Origin: Lachnospiraceae bacterium UBA7480 | GTDB lineage: Bacteria; Bacillota; Clostridia; Lachnospirales; Lachnospiraceae | Assembly: GCA_002479655.1 (NCBI GenBank) | Contig: DLOQ01000105.1 | Coordinates: forward strand, 1,234 to 7,068 | Length of the DNA: 5,835 nucleotides | Direction: 5' to 3' | In this document: positions 1 to 5,298 of the stretch, one piece after another | Layout of the letters: each line of letters begins with the position of its first letter | Position numbering within the stretch: the first letter of the stretch is position 1 | Notes under the pieces: generated by a model | The model's input: only the letters and a program-made list of their open reading frames with translations | Told to the model about the DNA's origin: nothing | Databases searched by the model: none | Translations under genes and position numbers: made by a program

Positions 1-10
1 TAAATTATAA

Positions 11-1222
11 ATGATAAATTACAATATTGAAGATATTCGCAGTCAATTTCCGATATTGGAGAGGAAAATAGATGGGAAGCCTCTTATCTATCTTGACAAT
101 ACTGCGACCTCTGAGACCCCGCGCTGTGTGGTAGATGCTATCGTGTCGGGATATTGCGACACTAAGGCTAATGTGCACCGAGGTGTGCATACCCTTTCGC
201 AAGAAGCCACGGAGCTTCAGGAGGAATGTCGGCGCAGGGTGCGTGATTATATCGGAGCTTCTTCTGAGGAGGAAGTGATATTCACGCGCGGCACTACTGA
301 GGGGATTAATCTTGTGGCATCTTCTTTTGGATCTCTCTTTCCTAAAGATGGGGAAATTATCCTCACTGTAATGGAGCATCATGCCAATATTGTTCCCTGG
401 CAGTTGATTGCCCAGGAGACAGGGGCAGTTCTCAAAGTAGCACCGGTAGATAAGAGCGGACAGATTATTCTGTCAGAATATGAAAAGTTGTTCACCAGAC
501 GGACCAAATTCGTATCGGCAACACATGTATCCAATACCCTTGGAACCGTGACGCCGGTAGCGGAATTAATTGCAATTGCCCATAGGCATGGGGTCAGGAT
601 CATGATTGACGGCGCACAGTCGGTAGCCCACATCCCTGTCAATGTCAGTGCATTGGATGCAGACTTCTTTGTCTTTTCCGGACATAAGATATTTGCGCCC
701 ACAGGAATCGGCGCCCTGTATGGAAAAAAAGAAGTTTTGGAAGCGGCAAGACCTTACCACGGCGGGGGAAACATGATAGCGGATGTCACATTTGAAAGGA
801 CAATCTACAACCCTGCGCCCAACAAGTTTGAGGCCGGAACGGCAAGTATTGCGGATGCAGTAGGGCTGGGAGCGGCTTTGGAGTATCTGACCGCTGTTGG
901 GATGGATGCAATCAACCGCCACGAGCATGAGCTTCTGCAGTACGCCACGAAAGAATTAAGCAAAATAAGCGGTCTGCATATGATTGGAACAGCAGCCAAT
1001 AAAGCGAGTGCCCTGTCCTTTATTCTGGATGGTGTGCCCGATGAAAAAGTAGGGGAATATTTAAACCAATATGGAATTGCAGTTCGGACAGGGCATCACT
1101 GCGCACAACCGATTCTGAGAAGTTTTGGTTTAGAAAGTGTCGTAAGACCTACATTGGCATTTTATAACTCCACAGAAGACATTGATGCACTTGTAAAAGC
1201 ACTGAAAAGCCTTGCGCATTGA
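11..1222 (+). CDS. sufS: SufS-type (group II) cysteine desulfurase
   Basis: This is a PLP-dependent cysteine desulfurase of the class-V aminotransferase fold. It takes sulfur from L-cysteine as an enzyme persulfide and releases alanine; it should act in the cytoplasm. The 403-residue length fits SufS. Visible landmarks are LDNTATSETP near 28-37, ANVHRGVHTLS at 53-63, MEHHANIVPWQ at 121-131 with the PLP-stacking His, IDGAQS at 199-204, SGHK with the PLP lysine K226, and RTGHHCAQP at 359-367 with catalytic Cys364. That last motif marks the SufS/CsdA group rather than IscS/NifS. No sufBCD or sufU gene is seen beside it; all neighbours are sulfur-assimilation genes, so it may serve as a sulfur donor to the TusA-like protein or to ThiF/ThiS (inference). 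Only 10 bases precede the ATG and no ribosome binding site is visible in them, but the N-terminus matches the family start. Family call is secure; the exact physiological acceptor is not. Confidence 0.93.
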   Translation: MINYNIEDIRSQFPILERKIDGKPLIYLDNTATSETPRCVVDAIVSGYCDTKANVHRGVHTLSQEATELQEECRRRVRDYIGASSEEEVIFTRGTTEGINLVASSFGSLFPKDGEIILTVMEHHANIVPWQLIAQETGAVLKVAPVDKSGQIILSEYEKLFTRRTKFVSATHVSNTLGTVTPVAELIAIAHRHGVRIMIDGAQSVAHIPVNVSALDADFFVFSGHKIFAPTGIGALYGKKEVLEAARPYHGGGNMIADVTFERTIYNPAPNKFEAGTASIADAVGLGAALEYLTAVGMDAINRHEHELLQYATKELSKISGLHMIGTAANKASALSFILDGVPDEKVGEYLNQYGIAVRTGHHCAQPILRSFGLESVVRPTLAFYNSTEDIDALVKALKSLAH

Positions 1223-1234
1223 TGAGTGGTTGAA

Positions 1235-1244
1235 AAAGGAGGTG
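1235..1244 (+). promoter_or_regulatory. Strong ribosome binding site of cysE
   Basis: AAAGGAGGTG lies 7 bases before the ATG at 1252 and is nearly fully complementary to the anti-Shine-Dalgarno. It fixes the cysE start over the second in-frame ATG three codons later, and suggests a high translation rate for serine acetyltransferase relative to its neighbours. Confidence 0.85.
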
Positions 1245-1251
1245 AAAAATC

Positions 1252-2211
1252 ATGGGAAATATGATTGAAAGTAAGGTCGAAGACATTGTCCGAAATATTC
1301 TGCAGGATTATCAGTCGGACAGGGCAATTGATAAGATTAATTTATTCCATCAGCCGGACAAGGAGGTTGTTATAGATATTGTCCAGAAACTGATTCAGAT
1401 TATTTTTCCGGGATATTACCGGGATAAGGCATATAGGATTTATCATGCTGAAAACCATTTGTCCATGCTGATTGAGGATGTCATGTACCGATTGAACAAG
1501 CAGATCGCAATTGCATTGGAGTTCAGACCGGAGGTGGCAGCAGGAAAAGCACAGATAATAAGTGAGGAAGCAGAAACCATTACAGTAGCTTTTTTTGAGA
1601 AGCTTCCGGAGATACGGGAGTATTTGGAGTCGGATCTACAGGCAGCCTACGAGGGTGATCCTGCCGCTTATTATAAGGATGAGATTATTCTGTCCTATCC
1701 GGGGATGTTTGCAATAACAGTCAGTCGTATTGCCCATGAATTGTACTTACTTTCAGTTCCTCTGATTCCCAGGATCATGACAGAGTATGCCCATAGTATA
1801 ACAGGTATAGATATCCATCCGGGGGCATCCATCGGAAAGTATTTTTTCATTGACCACGGAACGGGGATTGTCATTGGAGAATCCACGATAATAGGAGAAC
1901 ATGTGAAGATTTATCAGGGCGTAACACTTGGAGCCCTGTCCACAAGAGGCGGTCAGAGGCTGAAATGCCTAAAAAGACATCCTACAATTGAAGATAATGT
2001 GACAATTTACGCAGGGGCTTCTATTCTCGGTGGTGAAACCGTGATTGGAAAAAATACAGTGATTGGCAGTAATGCTTTTATAACAAAGTCAATTGCAGAA
2101 GGAACAAGAGTAAGTATCAGAAATCAAGAATTACAGTTTAAATATGACAACAAGACGATCTTAAAGAAAAATGAACTGGAACAGGATGAATTTTGGGCTT
2201 ACTCGATTTAG
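1252..2211 (+). CDS. cysE: Serine O-acetyltransferase, long EpsC-type
   Basis: It transfers acetyl from acetyl-CoA to L-serine, giving O-acetylserine, the carbon acceptor for cysteine synthesis. At 319 residues it is longer than the Bacillus-type CysE and fits the long form often called EpsC. An alpha-helical N-terminal part of about 180 residues is followed by a left-handed beta-helix of hexapeptide repeats, about 184-282. DIHPG at 187-191 and DHGTGIVIGE at 201-210 align with the E. coli CysE catalytic pair: Asp143 corresponds to D187 and His158 to H202, with the same 15-residue spacing. QGVTLGALS (222-230) and an inserted basic loop RGGQRLKCLKRHP (232-244) follow. About 35 charged residues come after the helix and the chain ends in AYSI, a C-terminal Ile as in many CysE proteins that dock into CysK. 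The start is set by an AAAGGAGGTG ribosome binding site at 1235-1244. It lies 29 bp behind sufS, so likely in the same operon. Confidence 0.93.
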   Translation: MGNMIESKVEDIVRNILQDYQSDRAIDKINLFHQPDKEVVIDIVQKLIQIIFPGYYRDKAYRIYHAENHLSMLIEDVMYRLNKQIAIALEFRPEVAAGKAQIISEEAETITVAFFEKLPEIREYLESDLQAAYEGDPAAYYKDEIILSYPGMFAITVSRIAHELYLLSVPLIPRIMTEYAHSITGIDIHPGASIGKYFFIDHGTGIVIGESTIIGEHVKIYQGVTLGALSTRGGQRLKCLKRHPTIEDNVTIYAGASILGGETVIGKNTVIGSNAFITKSIAEGTRVSIRNQELQFKYDNKTILKKNELEQDEFWAYSI

Positions 2212-2274
2212 ACAGCATGTAAAATCAAAGATATTTATTGAGAAAAAAGTTAATAAAAAGCAGGAAGATACATT

Positions 2275-3192
2275 ATGTTAGACTTGACAATTATTGGAAG
2301 TGGTCCGGCAGGTCTTAGCGCAGCAGTTTATGGGAAAAGAGCGAATCTGGATGTACTCGTGGTAGAAAAAGAATATGAAGGAACCGGCCAAATTGCACAG
2401 AGCAGACAGGTGGACAACTATTTGGGACTATCCGGGATCAGCGGTTATGATTTAGGTGAGCGATTCCGTACCCATGCAGCAGAACTTGGAGTGAACTTTT
2501 TAGAGGCAGAGGTTCAGGCATTTAAGCAGATAGCCGGTGGATGGCAGATATATCTTGCGGATGGTGGCAGCATACAGGCAAGGACAGTGATTTATAGTGC
2601 CGGTACATCTTATCGGCCGTTAAAGGTACCGGGCGAAGAAAAGTTTTTTGGGAAAGGGGTATCTTACTGTGCGCTCTGTGACGGTGCATATTTTAAAAAC
2701 AAGATAGTAGCGGTTGTCGGAGGCGGGGATACTGCCCTTGAGGATGCTCTTTATTTATCTGCTGTGTGTACTAAGGTATATTTGATTCATCGCAGGGAAC
2801 AATTTCGAGGCGCTAAAAATACGGAAGAAAAAGTGCGGGCAAAGGAAAACATCAAACTTGTGCTGAATGCGGAGGTGGCTGAAATTACCGGTACAGATAA
2901 GGTGGGTGCGGTACGGCTGCAGGATGGAAGGGAACTTGTGGTGGATGGTATATTTTCTGCCATTGGTTCTGTTCCGAAAACAGATATCCTGCAAGGTTTC
3001 GTTGCGCTGGATGAACAAGGTTATGTGATTGCTGATGAGACAGGACATACGGAGAAATCAGGTTTTTTTGCCGCAGGAGATGTGCGCACTAAAAGGCTGC
3101 GCCAGATAGTGACGGCAGTGTCCGATGGAGCGAATGCGGCGACCGCTGCCATAGATTATTTGATGAAAGAGGAAACCATAAATGAGATTTAA
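2275..3192 (+). CDS. trxB: NADPH-type thioredoxin reductase
   Basis: This is a low-molecular-weight FAD disulfide reductase that reduces thioredoxin, of typical length (305 residues). In order: FAD Rossmann motif GSGPAG at 8-13; the GTGQIAQS and VDNYLG segment around 37-51; the redox pair in CALCDG (C132, C135; the common form is CATCDG); NADPH Rossmann motif GGGDTALEDA at 149-158; HRREQFR at 172-178, the usual 2'-phosphate-binding signature; and a second FAD motif FAAGDVR at 265-271 followed by RQIVTAVSDGANAA. The intact NADPH motifs argue against the ferredoxin- or flavin-only reductases known from clostridia. The ATG is preceded by an AGGAAGA site at 2262-2268. It begins after a 63 bp gap and its 3' end overlaps metY by 11 bp. 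Its natural partner is probably the thioredoxin encoded two genes further on. Confidence 0.93.
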   Translation: MLDLTIIGSGPAGLSAAVYGKRANLDVLVVEKEYEGTGQIAQSRQVDNYLGLSGISGYDLGERFRTHAAELGVNFLEAEVQAFKQIAGGWQIYLADGGSIQARTVIYSAGTSYRPLKVPGEEKFFGKGVSYCALCDGAYFKNKIVAVVGGGDTALEDALYLSAVCTKVYLIHRREQFRGAKNTEEKVRAKENIKLVLNAEVAEITGTDKVGAVRLQDGRELVVDGIFSAIGSVPKTDILQGFVALDEQGYVIADETGHTEKSGFFAAGDVRTKRLRQIVTAVSDGANAATAAIDYLMKEETINEI

Positions 3193-4438
3193 TACTTCTT
3201 TGATACATGGCGGTGTAAAAAGAGATGATAAAATGGGGGCAACCCATGTGCCGATTTATCAGGTGAGTGCTTTTGAGCATACATCAGCAGAAGAATTGGA
3301 GAAAATTTTTGGAAACAAAGCAGCGGGATTTACTTACACACGACTTGGAAATCCAACCGTGCAGGCTTTTGAAGCGAGAATAACAGCTTTAGAGGGTGGT
3401 AAGGCATCCATCGCATGTGCTTCCGGTATGGCAGCCCTTACAAATGCATTTTTGAATATTTTAAGAGCCGGAGATGAGATTGTGACAAGCGCCAGTCTGT
3501 ATGGAGGCAGTATTGATCTTTTCCGAGACTTTGAAGCATTTGGGATTAAGACAGTTTATGTGGAAAATAACAATTGGGATACTTTTGAGGCAGCAATTAA
3601 CGAACATACCAGACTCATTTTTGCGGAGACAATCGGAAATCCCGGACTTGATGTAACGGATATACGGAAACTTTCAGAATTAGCACATGCGCATGGTCTG
3701 CCGTTGATTATTGATAATACTGCGGCAACAGCTTATTTGGTGCGTCCCATTGAGCTTGGCGCGGACATTGTAGTCAATTCCTCGTCCAAATATATTAATG
3801 GAAGCAGTAATGCCATCAGCGGTATTTTAACGGATGGGGGAAAGTTTAGATGGGATTTTGAAAAGTATCCGGGATTGAAAGAATACGCAAAGTTTGGAAC
3901 TCTTGCGTATACGGCAAAGTTAAGAAGCGGATTGTTTCGGAATACCGGAGCCTGTCTTTCGCCCCAGAACGCATTCCTGAATCAGATTGGTCTAGAGACA
4001 TTAGGACTCCGTATGCAGAGGGAATGTGATAACGCGGCAGCGCTTTCGTCCTGGATTAGGACATCTTATCCGGAAATTACAGTCAATTATCCCGGACTGA
4101 CGGAAAGTCCGTGGCATGTTATTGCAAAGGAACAATTTCATGGTGGTTATGGTGCAATTTTTACGCTCCGTACCGGATCCAAAGAAAACGCTTTCAGGCT
4201 ACTCAATGCTTTGAAACTGCCATACCAGTTATCAAATATTGGGGATACAAGGACATTGGTAATACATCCTGCCTCCACCATCAGCCTGCACAGCACACAA
4301 AAGCAGCGGGAAGATGCAGGCGTTTTTGATGATTTGATTCGTGTCAGTGTGGGGATTGAGGATATAGAAGATTTGAAGGAAGATTTTGAGCAGGCGGTAA
4401 AACAAATGAAGGAGGAAAATTATGGCAGAGAATATTAA
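3182..4438 (+). CDS. metY: MetY-type O-acetylhomoserine (thiol)-lyase / Cys-Met PLP enzyme
   Basis: It belongs to the Cys/Met-metabolism PLP family (fold type I). MetY enzymes join O-acetyl-L-homoserine with sulfide, or with a protein thiocarboxylate in some bacteria, to give homocysteine; some also use O-acetylserine. The length of 418 residues and the LSPQNAFLNQIGLETLGLR block fit MetY better than the shorter cystathionine gamma-synthases. Landmarks: FTYTRLGNPT at 50-59 (Tyr52 and Arg54 for the neighbour-subunit PLP phosphate), SGMAA at 81-85, SLYGGS at 105-110, IDNT at 177-180 with the pyridine-binding Asp178, SSSKYINGSSN at 200-210 with PLP lysine K203, and THP-like VIHPAST near 362-368. 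After the lysine, NGSSN stands where GGHGT is usual. The start has AAGAGGAA at 3167-3174 upstream and overlaps the trxB end by 11 bp. Whether the acceptor here is O-acetylhomoserine or the O-acetylserine made by the neighbouring enzyme cannot be read from sequence alone. Confidence 0.88.
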   Translation: MRFNTSLIHGGVKRDDKMGATHVPIYQVSAFEHTSAEELEKIFGNKAAGFTYTRLGNPTVQAFEARITALEGGKASIACASGMAALTNAFLNILRAGDEIVTSASLYGGSIDLFRDFEAFGIKTVYVENNNWDTFEAAINEHTRLIFAETIGNPGLDVTDIRKLSELAHAHGLPLIIDNTAATAYLVRPIELGADIVVNSSSKYINGSSNAISGILTDGGKFRWDFEKYPGLKEYAKFGTLAYTAKLRSGLFRNTGACLSPQNAFLNQIGLETLGLRMQRECDNAAALSSWIRTSYPEITVNYPGLTESPWHVIAKEQFHGGYGAIFTLRTGSKENAFRLLNALKLPYQLSNIGDTRTLVIHPASTISLHSTQKQREDAGVFDDLIRVSVGIEDIEDLKEDFEQAVKQMKEENYGREY

Positions 4439-4676
4439 AGTAGACGCAGAAGTGGATATCACTGATAAGGTCTGTCCTTTGACCTTTGTAAAGGCAAAGG
4501 TCAGTTTGGATGATCTGGAGGATGGGGAAGTTCTGGCTATCCGTATGAATGATGGAGAACCGGTACAGAACATTCCAAGAAGCATGAAGGAGGAGGGACA
4601 TCAGGTTTTAAAATTAGAAGATAATGAAGATGGAACTTATACACTTTATGTAAAAAAAGTGGAGGATGAAGACTAA
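4422..4676 (+). CDS. tusA: TusA/SirA-like sulfurtransferase
   Basis: This 84-residue protein has the TusA/YedF/SirA fold, which carries sulfur as a persulfide on one cysteine. It aligns over its whole length: a beta strand VDAEVDITDK, then VCPLTFVKAK with the single cysteine C18 at the start of helix 1, LEDGEVLAIRMNDGEPVQNIPRSMKEEGHQV, and a closing strand TYTLYVKK. The usual CPxP signature reads CPLT here, so the second proline is lost. E. coli TusA receives sulfur from the desulfurase IscS; by analogy this one may receive it from the SufS-like protein and pass it to the ThiF/ThiS pair (inference). Its start has AAGGAGG at 4409-4415 with a 6-base spacer, inside the metY 3' end (17 bp overlap), and its stop overlaps the next start (TAATG). 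The gene symbol is given by family; the protein is a paralogue-type variant rather than a proven tRNA-thiolation TusA. Confidence 0.85.
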   Translation: MAENIKVDAEVDITDKVCPLTFVKAKVSLDDLEDGEVLAIRMNDGEPVQNIPRSMKEEGHQVLKLEDNEDGTYTLYVKKVEDED

Positions 4677-4999
4677 TGGCAGAAAGGATCAGTGAAGCAG
4701 ATTTTGCTCAAAGAGTAAAGCAGGCGGAAGGGATTGTGTTGCTTGATTTCTATTCAGACAGTTGTATTCCATGTAAGAAGCTATCGCCGATACTCAGCGA
4801 GATAGAAGAAGAGTATGCGGGAACGGTTTCCGTTTATAAAGTCAATGTCAATTATGAGGAGAAGCTGGTGGAAGAGTATCAGGTTATGAGTTCCCCGACA
4901 TTGATTTTATTCAGAAACGGAGAGGTGCTGGATAGAAAAAGTGGTATTCAGAAAAAGGCTGAACTGACAGAATGGCTGGATGAGTATTTAAACTCATAA
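4676..4999 (+). CDS. trxA: Thioredoxin with a CIPC active site
   Basis: A 107-residue single-domain thioredoxin with no signal peptide, so cytoplasmic. The fold is complete: VLLDFYSDSCIPCKKLSPIL at 21-40 holds the buried acid D24 and the redox pair C30/C33, VNVNYEEKLVEEYQV follows, and SSPTLILFRNGE at 72-83 holds the cis-proline P74. The canonical WCGPC reads SCIPC: the tryptophan before the first cysteine is serine and the glycine is isoleucine, while W28 of the E. coli protein is Tyr26. Such changes usually shift redox potential and partner choice. The start codon shares one base with the tusA stop and uses GGAGG at 4661-4665. With trxB two genes upstream, it is likely the dedicated partner of that reductase, reducing a persulfide or disulfide in the sulfur pathway (inference). 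A housekeeping role is less likely given the altered motif. Confidence 0.9.
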   Translation: MAERISEADFAQRVKQAEGIVLLDFYSDSCIPCKKLSPILSEIEEEYAGTVSVYKVNVNYEEKLVEEYQVMSSPTLILFRNGEVLDRKSGIQKKAELTEWLDEYLNS

Positions 5000-5076
5000 A
5001 ATAAGCAGATGCAAGGAGCAAAAAGTTTGCGCATAATAGCGCAGAGTCGTAAGTGAGAAAGGAGCAGAGTTATAAA
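5000..5076 (+). other. Intercistronic spacer with small hairpin
   Basis: This 77 bp stretch between trx and thiS is the longest gap in the window. It holds an inverted repeat TGCGC (5028-5032) and GCGCA (5039-5043) around the loop ATAATA. The stem extends to seven pairs if T27·G44 wobble and T26-A45 are counted (last two digits of each position). No run of T follows, so it is not a standard terminator. AGGAGCA occurs twice (5014-5020 and 5060-5066), the second copy forming part of the thiS ribosome binding site. No clear promoter was found. Confidence 0.45.
5058..5064 (+). promoter_or_regulatory. Ribosome binding site deciding the thiS start
   Basis: AAAGGAG ends 12 bases before the ATG at 5077. 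An in-frame GTG at 5053 would lie before this site and has no ribosome binding site of its own at a usable distance, so ATG 5077 is preferred. The 12-base spacer is somewhat long and may weaken initiation. Confidence 0.65.
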
Positions 5077-5298
5077 ATGACGATTACGGTAGCAGGCGAA
5101 AAAAAAGAGGTAAAGGAAGGCTTGACGCTTTCTGAGTTAATTGTACTGGAAAAAATTGAAACACCGGAATATGTTACGGTGTCTATCAATGAGGAATTTG
5201 TGGCATCTGACAACGTGGCAGATACCGTTTTAAAAGAAGGAGATAATGTAGAATTCCTTTATTTTATGGGAGGTGGATGTAATGGCATTGACAGATGA
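5077..5298 (+). CDS. thiS: ThiS/MoaD-type sulfur carrier with C-terminal extension
   Basis: This is a small ubiquitin-fold sulfur carrier. Members of the family are adenylated at a C-terminal Gly-Gly by a ThiF/MoeB enzyme and converted to a thiocarboxylate that donates sulfur. From the ATG at 5077 it is 73 residues, close to ThiS at about 66. It starts MTITVAGEKKEVKEG, followed by LTLSELI, YVTVSINEEFVASD and KEGDNVEFLYFMGGG. The chain does not end at the glycines: it continues CNGIDR to the stop. Carriers of this kind (QbsE, HcyS, CysO-like systems) need a protease, typically JAMM/Mov34, to expose the glycine terminus. The next gene is its expected E1 enzyme and overlaps it by 17 bp. No thiG or thiH is nearby and the cluster concerns cysteine/homocysteine chemistry, so amino-acid sulfuration is a better guess than thiamine synthesis, though thiamine is not excluded. 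A GTG at 5053 would add eight residues but is unlikely. Confidence 0.85.
   Translation: MTITVAGEKKEVKEGLTLSELIVLEKIETPEYVTVSINEEFVASDNVADTVLKEGDNVEFLYFMGGGCNGIDR
5268..5276 (+). promoter_or_regulatory. thiF ribosome binding site inside the thiS Gly-Gly-Gly codons
   Basis: GGGAGGTGG contains a strong Shine-Dalgarno (GGAGGTGG at 5269-5276) and lies 5 bases before the thiF ATG at 5282, with the GGAGG core 8 bases away. The same bases encode Met-Gly-Gly-Gly of the carrier's functional tail. The site decides the thiF start and ties its translation to that of thiS. Confidence 0.8.

Noticed and set aside
5..928. Several minus-strand open frames opposite sufS (5-382, 379-702, 566-928)
   Set aside because: They lie wholly opposite a well-conserved enzyme, have no ribosome binding sites of note, and their translations are rich in Cys, Arg and Ser without any recognisable domain.
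2212..2274. Promoter in the AT-rich gap before trxB
   Set aside because: A TTGAGA at 2238-2243 has no -10-like box at 16-18 bases; the TAATAA at 2251 is far too close. AT-richness alone is weak evidence.
4111..4329. Plus-strand 72-codon frame inside metY
   Set aside because: It is in another frame over the conserved C-terminal part of MetY and resembles no protein family.
4232..4601. Two minus-strand frames opposite metY/tusA junction
   Set aside because: They are antisense to two clear genes and give low-complexity hydrophobic text without domain signals.
5028..5043. Rho-independent terminator between trx and thiS
   Set aside because: The stem is short, with a 5 bp core, and no T-run follows it; the sequence after it is GAGTCGTAAG.
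5053..5076. Earlier GTG start for thiS adding MRKEQSYK
   Set aside because: The only good ribosome binding site lies after this GTG, and ThiS proteins start at the beta strand encoded from ATG 5077.
5246..5251. Internal ATG in thiS after a good AAGGAG
   Set aside because: It is followed at once by TAG in that frame, so it codes nothing.
4422..5298. Thiamine or molybdenum-cofactor operon reading of ThiS/ThiF
   Set aside because: No thiG, thiH, thiC, moaE or related gene is seen and the other six genes concern cysteine/homocysteine sulfur; it remains possible because the right side is cut.
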